Below, piece by piece: positions 42,701-50,306 of a stretch of DNA of 64,000 nt. The stretch spans positions 62,001 through 126,000 of the forward strand of contig CAKOXO010000001.1 of NCBI GenBank assembly GCA_934130165.1, written 5' to 3'. The notes under the pieces were generated by a model, which did not search any database, was not told the DNA's origin, and saw nothing but the letters and a program-made list of their open reading frames with translations. This DNA comes from an uncultured Bacilli bacterium. GTDB taxonomy: Bacteria > Bacillota_I > Bacilli_A > RF39 > UBA660. Made by a program: the position numbers and the translations under genes. Position 1 is the stretch's first letter. Each line of letters starts with the position of its first letter.

Positions 42701-44370
42701 AAATTTCTATAGTATTCTATTGAATCAGTTATTATTAGATAATGTGTTTTAATATTTTGCTCTTGTGAATTTGTATCATTTTTTGTTTCTGAATAGTTAT
42801 TAAATATTCTAACCAATTCACTAGAAACATTTTCAGCATCAGTTAGATTAGAAGCAAAATATCTAAAACTTCTATCATCATTCCAACAATGATTTAAATT
42901 TCTAATCTTCATCAAGCTAGATAATTCATTTGTAAAAATAACAAGTTTCAAAGATTTATAATCATGAAGGGTTATTAGTTGAAGAATTAAAGCCTTTAAA
43001 TATCTCCCATAATCAGAATTAGAATTGATTAAAGCCAAACTTGTAATATCTTTTAATGATATTGTAAAAGGAGCATTATCAATATATTTAAATTCATTCA
43101 TTAATTCATCTACCTTATTCAATAATTTGTCATTCTCTACTATTAAATCAGGTTTAGTATACTCAAATTTGATAGCTGATAAAATCCTACCTATACCAAA
43201 TCTCAATGTTAAGAAACTAGAAGAATCTATATTTTTAGAAAAAAGATAGGCGTATCTTTTTTCTATAGCTTCTTGGCAAGCAGATAATGATAAATTATTA
43301 AATTCTAAAGTAGCTTTTTCTGTAGCTAGTACTTTTGCTAATTCATCATGTTTTCTTTTTAAATATTTCTTATAATTATATGTTCGAAGTCTATTAAATA
43401 TTATTGTTCTAATTTTAGAGGCAAGGGCCTCTATTACTGGCCAAATAATACCTACTATCAACATAATAACACACATCATCACACTAGTTATATATGCTTC
43501 TTTATCACTTTCACCAGATTTATAACTTTGAATAGAAAAATATGCCGAAACTAGTGAAGTTATGCTCATCAGTGCAGATGGAATTATTTGAAATAAAAAT
43601 GATGCTGAATCATTTTTGTGTTTTTCTTCCGGACTGGTTATAGTAATTCTATATTCATCATATTTTTTTGTAAAAACAGGTGATTTAGAAAAATAATCAG
43701 TAGAACTATAAAAATCCTTAATATTTTCTTCTGTTTCAAAATTTGCTACATTATAATTTAATTCCGGATCATTTAATTTTTGTGAAATAACTTGTAATGA
43801 ACCTGGTGGTGATATAATAAAAATCTTGTTTGCTATCAATAAAATTTTTAATCCCATCATAAATATAGTATCAAAATCATTCAAAATAGCCTGTTTAACA
43901 TTTTTCTTATTTACATACACAGGAATAGTAGAGTTAAGATTTTTATAACTCCATCTTTTATTTGTGTATTCTAATTCAATCTGTTTTGGAAATACATTAT
44001 TACTTAAATAAGTAATATCGCAAGATGATTCCTTACCAATAATAATGTTAGTATCCTGTCTTGCCTCTTTTACAATTATATTATTTTCGTTTCCAGGGCA
44101 AATATATAATATGATATTTTCTTTTTTATATAAATTAATGCTATAGAAATTATATTCTACTATTTGAATTTGATCATATTGTTTACCATTATAATTGACT
44201 TTTATATCATCATTAGAATTAATATACCATTTGCCATCAATAGCAGATATATTTGTTAAGTTTCTTATATGTCCATCAGAATCATTATCTGTAAGAATAT
44301 AGTTTCCCGTTGCCTCTTTAGGTAGTCTAAATGTATAAATTCTGTCACTATGTAATATATATATTAACAT
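39799..44370 (-). CDS. essC: EssC-type FtsK/SpoIIIE ATPase, motor of a type VII secretion system
   Basis: 1523 residues. Residues 1-190 form two FHA-like beta domains (IIIGKESSCDITY in the second). Two transmembrane helices lie near 257-315. Three C-terminal ATPase modules follow: D1 with Walker A GMTGSGKSE (~710) and Walker B LFIVCDEFAEL; D2 with GSTGMGKTT (~1060); D3 is degenerate, lacking a P-loop. FVLIDYKGGGLAGAF and ATQKPSGVV are typical of EssC D1. It is separated from rplL by a terminator and has its own promoter. EsaA and EssA are not adjacent. Confidence 0.95.
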   Translation of the reverse strand: MLIYILHSDRIYTFRLPKEATGNYILTDNDSDGHIRNLTNISAIDGKWYINSNDDIKVNYNGKQYDQIQIVEYNFYSINLYKKENIILYICPGNENNIIVKEARQDTNIIIGKESSCDITYLSNNVFPKQIELEYTNKRWSYKNLNSTIPVYVNKKNVKQAILNDFDTIFMMGLKILLIANKIFIISPPGSLQVISQKLNDPELNYNVANFETEENIKDFYSSTDYFSKSPVFTKKYDEYRITITSPEEKHKNDSASFLFQIIPSALMSITSLVSAYFSIQSYKSGESDKEAYITSVMMCVIMLIVGIIWPVIEALASKIRTIIFNRLRTYNYKKYLKRKHDELAKVLATEKATLEFNNLSLSACQEAIEKRYAYLFSKNIDSSSFLTLRFGIGRILSAIKFEYTKPDLIVENDKLLNKVDELMNEFKYIDNAPFTISLKDITSLALINSNSDYGRYLKALILQLITLHDYKSLKLVIFTNELSSLMKIRNLNHCWNDDRSFRYFASNLTDAENVSSELVRIFNNYSETKNDTNSQEQNIKTHYLIITDSIEYYRNLKIIDDVIHSKGAKGFSIIMFSSKIVNIPTGCRAFIDYNDKEASYFQSEMDEKSIIKFTPEMLGDDIDFSNCIDLISNIPIKIENDVKGSLPDKLGFLEMYNVGKLEQLNIINRWKTSQVVNSLSAPIGVDSNGNILSLDLHESKHGPHGLIAGMTGSGKSEFIVTYILSLAINYSPDEVQFVLIDYKGGGLAGAFENRKTGVKLPHLVGTITNLDKSEMNRTLVSIKSELQRRQKKFNEAKELLNTGSIDIYKYQSLVREGTLKEPMSHLFIVCDEFAELKAQQPDFMDELVSAARIGRSLGIHLILATQKPSGVVDDQIWSNSKFKVCCKVQTADDSSEMIRKPDAAYIKESGRFYLQVGYDEYFVMGQSAYSGVQYIPSEKVISKLDDTVMFINDIGDSYKAAINKEDVTQRQTSKKYGEELNNVLKYIVDIANANNYKYHQLWLDNVPKMLLYGNLVKKYSDYKVKPFNIEPLIGEYDNPKNQSQGYVSLPLTTGGNTMIIGSTGMGKTTLLSTMIYSSIINHTEKELNFYIVDLGSEKLRKYYRAPQVGDVLGINDTQKINYLFHMIDAEISKRQKYYSKNGGDFAADVRKGSSVFPNIIVIIHGIEVFRETFSVLYDETLGSITRSCFKYGIDFVVTSTTTSGLSYALENNFPQTIMLNVNDPSEYEGYFSEKMVPSKNPGRGLLNIESGCVEFQTALSFEEEKEQDAINFVIDKLLQLFPNKAPEVPIVPKHLHFSSIKQLITDLYNVPIGVNTVTAQYEYFDYSRPISLLSASNSENLERFISNYINTLSLCDNNKVIVLNGLGADSLEIKTDDRIKIYDANFKKVFPILKTNIEKLNNSVSDKTFTIVVLGYHGLNNHMLELKKEDDDIITLDELILSVNNANFKFILYENTQYFKNIINGNLAELVDNQSGIWIGADYEDQESFDMERVYSESQLPNDCLVIIDDSTPKFVKYPTVK

Positions 44371-44395
44371 TTAAAACACCTCTCTATTCTATCTG

Positions 44396-44424
44396 ATTAT
44401 AACATCACTTATGCATTTTTTAAA
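44396..44424 (-). promoter_or_regulatory. Promoter of essC-yukD
   Basis: TTTAAA (44419-44424), 17-bp spacer, TATAAT (44396-44401). Confidence 0.55.
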
Positions 44425-44443
44425 GGATTTTTATAAATTTAAA

Positions 44444-44474
44444 TAAAAAAAAAGAAGTTAATTACTTAACTTCT
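44444..44474 (-). terminator. Intrinsic terminator after rplL
   Basis: Stem AGAAGTTAA/TTAACTTCT with a long T-run, overlapping the rplL stop; isolates the ribosomal operon from the T7SS genes. Confidence 0.85.
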
Positions 44475-44833
44475 ACAGTAGCTCCTGCTTCTTCAAGCTT
44501 AGCTTTAATTTCATTAGCTTCATCTACAGAAATGTTTTCTTTAACAGCTCCATTGTTGTCAACGATATCTTTAGATTCTTTCAATCCTAATCCAGTGATT
44601 TCTTTAACAACCTTGATAACTGCAACTTTTCCAGCTCCAGCATCAGCAATACTAACTGTTACAGCACTTGGTGCAGCATCAGCAGCATCTCCTCCAGCAG
44701 CAGGTGCAGCTACAGCTACAGCTGATGGATCTACTCCAAATTCTTCCTTCATTGCATCTACTAATTCTTTAATTTCTAATAAATTCATTTCTTTTAAACT
44801 ACTAATAAAATCTTCTTTTGTTAATTTAGCCAT
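44462..44833 (-). CDS. rplL: Ribosomal protein L7/L12
   Basis: 123 residues: N-terminal dimer domain, Ala-rich hinge (AVAVAAPAAGGDAADAAPSA) and C-terminal factor-binding domain (KVAVIKVVKEITGLGLKESKDIVD). Follows rplJ by 31 nt. Confidence 0.99.
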   Translation of the reverse strand: MAKLTKEDFISSLKEMNLLEIKELVDAMKEEFGVDPSAVAVAAPAAGGDAADAAPSAVTVSIADAGAGKVAVIKVVKEITGLGLKESKDIVDNNGAVKENISVDEANEIKAKLEEAGATVEVK

Positions 44834-44864
44834 TATTTTTTCCTCCTCATTTTAATAATATATT

Positions 44865-45359
44865 TTAGTTTTCTTCTTTTTGGGCACTATATAAGTCCAA
44901 ACAAATTGATAAGTCTCTTGGAATACCCATCATTCCACCAGCAAGCATTGTAAGTAATCCTTCTCTTGATGGTATAGTAGCATACTCTGCTAATTTAGCT
45001 TGATCTGCTATTTCTCCATCTACAATCCCTACTTTTAAAACTAATGATGGATGTTCTTTTGCAAAATTAGTTAAGATTTTAACTGTTCCAACTTGATCTT
45101 CACCATAAGCAAAGGCACTTGGCCCAACTAGACTTTCTTTTATATCAATTTTTAAGTCATCAAAAGCACGTGACATTAAAGTATTCTTATATACTTTATA
45201 ATCAGAGTTTGCTTCTCTTAATTTAACACGTAACTCTTTAGCTTCAGCATCTGTAATACCACGATAATCAAATAAAACTACAGACTTTGCATTCTCTACA
45301 CGTTCTTTGATTTCATCGATTACTTTTTGCTTAGCTTCTAAAATCTTTGCGTTTGCCAT
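44865..45359 (-). CDS. rplJ: Ribosomal protein L10
   Basis: 164 residues binding L7/L12 dimers; KSVVLFDYRGITDAEAKELR and YKVYKNTLMSRAF are typical. The ATG at 45359 behind AGGAGG is chosen over an earlier in-frame start. Preceded by the L10 leader, its autoregulatory site. Confidence 0.98.
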   Translation of the reverse strand: MANAKILEAKQKVIDEIKERVENAKSVVLFDYRGITDAEAKELRVKLREANSDYKVYKNTLMSRAFDDLKIDIKESLVGPSAFAYGEDQVGTVKILTNFAKEHPSLVLKVGIVDGEIADQAKLAEYATIPSREGLLTMLAGGMMGIPRDLSICLDLYSAQKEEN

Positions 45360-45382
45360 AAAACACCTCCTCAATTATTTAG

Positions 45383-45480
45383 GGATGCCATAAAAAAGAG
45401 TTCTAAAGCTAGACAGCCCAAGAACCCTTAAGTATTAAGTCCTCGGTAGGATTTATTTTATACCTACTGTCTATGGCACC
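45383..45480 (-). promoter_or_regulatory. Ribosomal L10 leader (autoregulatory RNA)
   Basis: Leader with closing pairing GGTGCCATA.../...TATGGCATCC, internal AGACAGTAGGT and CCTACCGAGGA strands and a GGTTCTTGGGCTGTCT arm, as in the L10(L12)4-binding leader known across Bacillota. The final hairpin near the gene contains GAACTC and a T6 run, fitting an attenuator. Confidence 0.88.
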
Positions 45481-45494
45481 AATAAATTGTCTTT

Positions 45495-45523
45495 ATTATA
45501 TACTATATTCTTCTACTTGTCAA
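45495..45523 (-). promoter_or_regulatory. Promoter of rplJ-rplL
   Basis: TTGACA (45518-45523), 17-bp spacer, TATAAT (45495-45500); overlaps the rplA end. Confidence 0.8.
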
Positions 45524-46208
45524 AACTATTTTCAATTTTGATTCCAGGACCCATAGTAGAAGATATAGAAATATTCTTAACATATTCACCTTTTACTGTT
45601 GCTGGTTTTACTTTTAAAATATTAGCAACAAAAGCGTTTAAGTTTTCTAATAAGTCTTCTTCTGAAAAAGAAGCTTTACCAATAACACCATGAATATTAC
45701 CATATGAATCTGTTCTATATTCAACACGTCCAGCTTTTACTTCTGCAATTGCCTTTTCAACATCCATAGTAACTGTTCCTGTTTTAGGATTTGGCATTAA
45801 ACCTCTAGGTCCTAAAACACGACCTATTTTACCAAGAAGTGGCATCATATCAGGTGTAGCAATCATTGTATCAAATTCAAACCAATTTTCTTTCTCGATT
45901 TTTTCGATCATGTCTACATCACCAACATAATCTGCTCCTGCTTCTTGAGCTTTTTTAGCATTATCACCTTTAGCTATTACTAAAACTCTAACTTCTTTAC
46001 CAGTTCCTTTTGGTAATGCAATAGCTCCACGTAATTGTTGATCAGCTTTCTTTGGATCAACATTAAGTCTCATAGCTACTTCTATAGAACCATCAAATTT
46101 ACTGATTGAAGTTTCTTTAACTAACTTAACTGCTTCTTCTTTTGTATATAATTTATTCTTTTCTATTTTTGATGCAGCTTCATTATATTTCTTACTTCTA
46201 TTTTTCAT
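45513..46208 (-). CDS. rplA: Ribosomal protein L1
   Basis: About 231 residues; KFDGSIEVAMRLNVDPKKADQQLRGAIALPKGTGK, MPLLGKIGRVLGPRGLMPNPKTGTVT and VKGEYVKNISISSTMGPGIKI are diagnostic. The ATG at 46208 (AAGGAGG upstream) is chosen rather than an upstream in-frame ATG at 46250. A hairpin sits directly before its ribosome site. Confidence 0.98.
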   Translation of the reverse strand: MKNRSKKYNEAASKIEKNKLYTKEEAVKLVKETSISKFDGSIEVAMRLNVDPKKADQQLRGAIALPKGTGKEVRVLVIAKGDNAKKAQEAGADYVGDVDMIEKIEKENWFEFDTMIATPDMMPLLGKIGRVLGPRGLMPNPKTGTVTMDVEKAIAEVKAGRVEYRTDSYGNIHGVIGKASFSEEDLLENLNAFVANILKVKPATVKGEYVKNISISSTMGPGIKIENSFDK

Positions 46209-46222
46209 TAATTTTTCCTCCT

Positions 46223-46270
46223 TATGTGGTATATTTCGGAATTCATGCAAGCGGACATTCCTTCCACATA
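46223..46270 (-). promoter_or_regulatory. Intergenic hairpin next to the rplA ribosome site
   Basis: TATGTGG pairs with CCACATA across a 34-nt loop and the stem abuts AAGGAGG of rplA. It may couple rplK and rplA expression or bind L1. Confidence 0.4.
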
Positions 46271-46287
46271 GGTATAACCTATATTAA

Positions 46288-46731
46288 TTATTCTGCAGTT
46301 TCTTCTAAACCTTCAACTGCTATTCCCATGTTTCTTGCTGTACCTGCAACAACCTTCATTGCTTCATCTACAGTATATGCATTTAAATCTGGTAATTTTA
46401 TTTCAGCAATTTCTTTTAATTGCTCTTTAGATAAAGTTGCAACAGTCTCATTTGCACCCTTAGTAGAACCTTTATTAATTTTTGCATATTTCTTCAACAA
46501 GAAACTTGTAGGTGGAGTTTTAATAATAAAATCAAAACTTCTATCATCATATATTGAAATTTCTACAGGTAAGATATCTCCCATCTTATCTCTAGTAGCA
46601 TCATTATATTTAGTACAAAATTCTTGTAAATTAATTCCTGCTGGTCCTAAAACAGTTCCTACTGGTGGAGCTGGTGTAGCTTTCCCTGCAGGGATTTGTA
46701 ATTTTATTTTCTTTACAGCTTCCTTTGCCAC
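46288..46731 (-). CDS. rplK: Ribosomal protein L11
   Basis: 147 residues starting at GTG behind AGGAGG. KIKLQIPAGKATPAPPVGTVLGPAGINLQEFC, the SFDFIIKTPPTSFLLKK hinge and the C-terminal RNA-binding helices are present. First gene of rplK-rplA. Confidence 0.99.
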   Translation of the reverse strand: MAKEAVKKIKLQIPAGKATPAPPVGTVLGPAGINLQEFCTKYNDATRDKMGDILPVEISIYDDRSFDFIIKTPPTSFLLKKYAKINKGSTKGANETVATLSKEQLKEIAEIKLPDLNAYTVDEAMKVVAGTARNMGIAVEGLEETAE

Positions 46732-46762
46732 GAAAAACGCCTCCTTTTATTTTGTTTTCGCG

Positions 46763-46811
46763 AGTGGTCCAAATAGCTTTATTACCGCTTTAATAGGCTT
46801 TTGCCTCCCAC
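46763..46811 (-). promoter_or_regulatory. rplK leader, probable L1-binding control element
   Basis: AGTGG and CCACT close a stem whose 5' strand continues GAGGCAAAAGCC. The GUGGGAGG/CCAC arrangement resembles L1 mRNA-binding leaders before rplK in Bacillota. Confidence 0.5.
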
Positions 46812-46842
46812 TTAATCTATATTTATTAAATATAGCCCTTAA

Positions 46843-46871
46843 ATAATACCATAACTTAGTTATTTTTGCAA
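46843..46871 (-). promoter_or_regulatory. Promoter of rplK-rplA
   Basis: TTGCAA (46866-46871), 17-bp spacer, TATTAT (46843-46848). Confidence 0.65.
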
Positions 46872-46873
46872 TA

Positions 46874-47407
46874 CTAAGCTTTTTCAATTTGATTTATTTC
46901 TACTTCTACAGAAGTTTCTTGACCAAATAAATCAACTGTTAAATTAACCTTTTGATTAGGAAGATCAACTGATTCTATCTTACCAAACATACCATTAAAT
47001 GGACCAGATATAATCTTAACACTTGTTCCTACCTCTAATTCACTATCAACATCAATTCTACTTATACCCATATTATTAAGTATTTTATCTACCTCATAAG
47101 GTTGTAGAGGTGTTGGTTTAGCTCCTTTTCCACTTGAACCGATAAATCCTGTAACACCAGGTGTATTACGAACTACATACCAAGCTTCATCTGTCATAAC
47201 CATTTCAACTAAAATATAACCAGGAAACATTTTTTTAGTCTTTTCTTTAGTTACACCATCTTTTACTTCTACTACTTTTTCTTCTGGAACTATAACTCTA
47301 TAAATATAATCTTCCATATCCATAGATTCAGCTCTCATCTCTAACTTTTCTTTAACCTTATTCTCATGTCCAGAATAAGTATTAACTACATACCATTGTT
47401 TATCCAT
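46874..47407 (-). CDS. nusG: Transcription factor NusG
   Basis: 177 residues: NGN domain (QWYVVNTYSGHENKVKEKL, MFPGYILVEMVMTDEAWYVVRNTPGVTGFIG) plus KOW domain (SVKIISGPFNGMFGKIES). Binds the RNA polymerase clamp. Located between secE and rplK as usual. Confidence 0.99.
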   Translation of the reverse strand: MDKQWYVVNTYSGHENKVKEKLEMRAESMDMEDYIYRVIVPEEKVVEVKDGVTKEKTKKMFPGYILVEMVMTDEAWYVVRNTPGVTGFIGSSGKGAKPTPLQPYEVDKILNNMGISRIDVDSELEVGTSVKIISGPFNGMFGKIESVDLPNQKVNLTVDLFGQETSVEVEINQIEKA

Positions 47408-47428
47408 TTCTACATCTCCTTCTATATT

Positions 47429-47740
47429 CTAATTAAATAATGATTGTATTAAAGCAAATATTGTATCTATTCCATAAAAGAATAGTGAACAGAATACTAT
47501 AAACACTATAGTTGCAATAGAGTATTTAACCATATCCTTCTTAGATGTCCATCTTACCTTAATAAATTCACTTTTTACACCATGACAAAATGTCATAAAG
47601 CTTCCCCATAAACCCTTTTTTTCTTCAACTTTATTCTTCTTTGATTGATTTTTTTTAGAAGATTTTTTATCACTATTTGGTTTTTTTTCTTCAATTTTTA
47701 CTAATTCTTTTCTTTCTTTAGCTTTTACTATTTCTGCCAT
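47429..47740 (-). CDS. secE: SecE, preprotein translocase subunit
   Basis: About 103 residues: a Lys-rich N-terminal extension (PNSDKKSSKKNQSKKNK) followed by the conserved SecE core GVKSEFIKVRWTSKKDMVKYS and one transmembrane helix (IATIVFIVFCSLFFYGI). The ATG at 47740 has AGGTGA upstream. The small rpmG (L33) gene that often precedes it is not present here. Confidence 0.95.
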   Translation of the reverse strand: MAEIVKAKERKELVKIEEKKPNSDKKSSKKNQSKKNKVEEKKGLWGSFMTFCHGVKSEFIKVRWTSKKDMVKYSIATIVFIVFCSLFFYGIDTIFALIQSLFN

Positions 47741-47774
47741 TTTTATAATCACCTATTTCTTATTTTTTTACCAA

Positions 47775-47797
47775 AATAAAAACACTCTTTCGTGTTC
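47775..47797 (-). terminator. Intrinsic terminator before secE
   Basis: Stem AACAC/GTGTT around GAAAGA with a T-rich tail; ends the pseudokinase-like gene unit. Confidence 0.6.
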
Positions 47798-47837
47798 ACA
47801 ATTAAAATAGCACAAACACATAAGAATGTCAATATTT

Positions 47838-48512
47838 TTAAGATATTACTACTAATATTAATAATAAAATCCCTGTTAAAATAATCAATGATAATGGGAA
47901 AAGTAAAAAACTTACAAATGCTGATTCCCTATTGCTTACTAAATTATCATATAATTTCCTTGTTTCTTTATCAACCATTGCTTTTCCAATAGCAGTAGCT
48001 TTTGTTTTTTGAATTCCATAACCACTACCGTTAGTCATTTCATTATTTTGACCCACTTGATTATTTAGCATTTCTATTTGTCTTTTATTTTTTTCATCTA
48101 TATATTGATAATAGTAAATTGTTGAACCTCTTTCTATTACACCTCTTAGATAAGGAACATCATCCTCTGGTAGGAACTGTTCAAAACTACTGAAATTTTC
48201 TTTTAAAAATGTAGGCTTTAAATCATTTAAGTTAATATTTGAATATGTACTTATTTGAACAAATGAAAGGTTATAAATGTTATTTGCTACTACATCCTGC
48301 TTTATTTCTTTAGGAATTCTTGAAACCATATTATACTGAATAGGTCCTAATTTCTCCACATCAAGTATTTCTATTTCCTTGGGATTAAAATTAGCAATTG
48401 AATAATCTTTGCTGTGAATATATTCCATGGTTTTAGACATATTATAAAATAATTTTTGTTTACTACTTACATCTGGAGCTGAATCCAAATAACTTTTTAA
48501 ATCCACTTTCAT
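47838..48512 (-). CDS. Tail-anchored pseudokinase-like protein, possible EssB-like T7SS component
   Basis: 224 residues, no confident family. The N-terminus reads like a kinase C-lobe: LFYNMSKTMEYIHSKDYSIANFNPKEIEIL resembles the helix E plus catalytic loop (x-H-R-D-L-K-P-x-N), with the catalytic Asp missing. A long cytoplasmic domain follows, and a single transmembrane helix ends the chain (FVSFLLFPLSLIILTGILLLILVVIS, about 199-222). EssB/YukC of T7b systems is a membrane-anchored pseudokinase; this protein would lack its external part. It sits between sigH and secE, 3.5 kb from essC, in the place where Bacillus has yacP. Confidence 0.45.
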   Translation of the reverse strand: MKVDLKSYLDSAPDVSSKQKLFYNMSKTMEYIHSKDYSIANFNPKEIEILDVEKLGPIQYNMVSRIPKEIKQDVVANNIYNLSFVQISTYSNINLNDLKPTFLKENFSSFEQFLPEDDVPYLRGVIERGSTIYYYQYIDEKNKRQIEMLNNQVGQNNEMTNGSGYGIQKTKATAIGKAMVDKETRKLYDNLVSNRESAFVSFLLFPLSLIILTGILLLILVVIS

Positions 48513-48569
48513 ATCCTATTCACCTATTTTCATTGTATAACATGTAGTAGAAAAAAACAATTTATATAA

Positions 48570-49181
48570 TTAAAAATCTGTAAAATATTGGACAAATTTT
48601 GTTTTTATATAATGAATACAATTATCTACAGAACTAATTGTAATACCTAATAAGGTTGATATTTCTTTGTACTTAAATCCATTATACCTTAATTCAAATA
48701 CTAAACTTTGATTCATTGATAAACTATTTTTAAATTTAATTAATTCTTTATATATAGTATTGCTATCTAAATACGCTATAGGATTATAAAGTTTTGAATC
48801 ATCCTTGACACAATCCATTAATACTGCCCCATCATCAAAAGAATCATCTAATGATACAGAATCCATAAATGCTAAGTTCTTATAAGCAAAGCATCCTCTA
48901 CAATAATTTTGCATCTGTCTTTTTATGCATACAATACAAAATGTATAAAACAAATTGTTATCATATTCTTTAAATGATTTTATAGCATTATTTAACCCTA
49001 TATAACCCTCTTGAATAAGATCATCTAATTCACAATAGTGATAATTAACTTTTTTATAGTATCTTTTTGCTAAAGATATTATAATTGGCCTGTATTTTTG
49101 AAAGACCAAGTTAAAAGAATCATCATCATTTTCTTTTATTAAATATAACTGCTCATAATCATTAATTTCTCTATAGTTCAA
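48570..49181 (-). CDS. sigH: Sigma-70 family factor, SigH (Spo0H) type
   Basis: 203 residues: region 2 (IISLAKRYYKKVN...ELDDLIQEGYIGLNNAIKSF, LFYTFCIVCIKRQMQNYCR) and region 4 (NQSLVFELRYNGFKYKEISTLLGITISSVDNCIHYIKTK). The position between rlmB and the secE-nusG cluster is that of sigH in Bacillus, and sporulation genes are present elsewhere, so I assign the stationary-phase/sporulation sigma factor. Sequence identity was not measured. Confidence 0.87.
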   Translation of the reverse strand: MNYREINDYEQLYLIKENDDDSFNLVFQKYRPIIISLAKRYYKKVNYHYCELDDLIQEGYIGLNNAIKSFKEYDNNLFYTFCIVCIKRQMQNYCRGCFAYKNLAFMDSVSLDDSFDDGAVLMDCVKDDSKLYNPIAYLDSNTIYKELIKFKNSLSMNQSLVFELRYNGFKYKEISTLLGITISSVDNCIHYIKTKFVQYFTDF

Positions 49182-49189
49182 AATATTAC

Positions 49190-49885
49190 CTACTTTCTAT
49201 TTCGAACTACCTCATATATCATAATGCCAGCAGAAACTGAAGCATTTAAGCTGTTTATTTCTCCTATCATTGGAATAGTAGCTATAAAATCACAAGATTT
49301 TTTAGTTAATTCACTCATTCCTTTTCCCTCATTACCAATAACTATTGCGGTTTTCGTAGTATAGTCTAATTCAGTATAATTTGTCCCTTGCATATCAGTA
49401 CCTATTATCCAAAAATTATTCTTTTTCAATTGCTTTATAGTATTAGCTAAATTAGAAACTCTTATTATATTAGTATTAAAAATTGCTCCTGCACTTGTTT
49501 TCATAACAGTTGCATTAATACCAACTTGCCTATCTTTAGGAATTATAATAGCATCAACTCCGGCAGCTTCACAAGTTCTAACAATTGCTCCCAAATTATG
49601 AGGATCTTCTATGTGATCTAATATTACTACAAAACTTAAATCATTCTCAAAAATAAAATCAAGTTTTTTATATTGGTAGTCCTCAATGTCAAGTATTATA
49701 CCTTGGTGAAGTCCACCTGCCAAATCATCCATTTGTCTTTTTGACTTTATTTGTGTAGGGATTTTTTTATTTTCTATTAGTGAAATTATTTTTTCATCTG
49801 AAAAATTATCTTGTAAAACTATTTTTCTAATATTGTAATTTCTATTTAGTAATTCAATTGCAACATTCTTTCCATATACTATCAT
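49190..49885 (-). CDS. rlmB: RlmB-type SpoU 2'-O-methyltransferase (23S rRNA G2251)
   Basis: 231 residues of the SpoU/TrmH knot family: N-terminal substrate-binding domain, then DHIEDPHNLGAIVRTCEAAGVDAIIIP, IVIGNEGKGMSEL and IPMIGEINSLNASVSAGIMIYE (three motifs of the trefoil knot). Follows mrnC by one base; standard Bacillus position. Confidence 0.96.
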   Translation of the reverse strand: MIVYGKNVAIELLNRNYNIRKIVLQDNFSDEKIISLIENKKIPTQIKSKRQMDDLAGGLHQGIILDIEDYQYKKLDFIFENDLSFVVILDHIEDPHNLGAIVRTCEAAGVDAIIIPKDRQVGINATVMKTSAGAIFNTNIIRVSNLANTIKQLKKNNFWIIGTDMQGTNYTELDYTTKTAIVIGNEGKGMSELTKKSCDFIATIPMIGEINSLNASVSAGIMIYEVVRNRK

Positions 49886-49886
49886 A

Positions 49887-50261
49887 CTAGCCCTCCAATA
49901 TATTATCCATTATTTCATCTATTCTACTTTTATCATTCAATAACTCTAAGTACCCTATTAAAGCTTCTAAACCAGTTGCATATTTATATGTTACTATATC
50001 ACAATTTTTAGGATGAGAATTAACTTTATAGTTACGTGCTCTTTTAACAACATCTACTTCTTCATCAGTTAAAAAACTATTATCTATAAGCCTGTGTAAA
50101 AAACTACATTGACTTTTTGCACTAACATAATTAACTGCCTGTTTTTGTAATTCGTTAACATTATTTATACCTTTAGATATCAAAAATTTTCTGATGTAAT
50201 CTTCATATATTGTATCTCCTAAATAGGCTAGTACCAAAACATTTACTCCTCTTATGTCCAT
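49887..50261 (-). CDS. mrnC: Mini-ribonuclease 3
   Basis: About 124 residues: an RNase III catalytic domain without the dsRNA-binding domain. LAYLGDTIYEDYIRKFL (acidic catalytic residues), then VVKRARNYKVNSHPKNCDIVTYKYATGLEALIGYLEL. Processes 23S rRNA ends in Bacillota. The ATG at 50261, with GGAGG eight bases upstream, is used rather than an earlier in-frame ATG. Confidence 0.96.
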   Translation of the reverse strand: MDIRGVNVLVLAYLGDTIYEDYIRKFLISKGINNVNELQKQAVNYVSAKSQCSFLHRLIDNSFLTDEEVDVVKRARNYKVNSHPKNCDIVTYKYATGLEALIGYLELLNDKSRIDEIMDNILEG

Positions 50262-50284
50262 ACATGCATCCTCCATTATCTATA

Positions 50285-50306
50285 TTAAAAAAGACAATAC
50301 GTCTTT
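50285..50306 (-). terminator. Intrinsic terminator after cysS
   Basis: Stem AAAGAC/GTCTTT, loop GTATT, T6 tail; overlaps the cysS stop. Confidence 0.75.

Noticed and set aside
46142..46846. 234-codon plus-strand open frame over rplA/rplK
   Set aside because: Shadow of rplK and leader sequence; the opposite strand encodes unmistakable L11.
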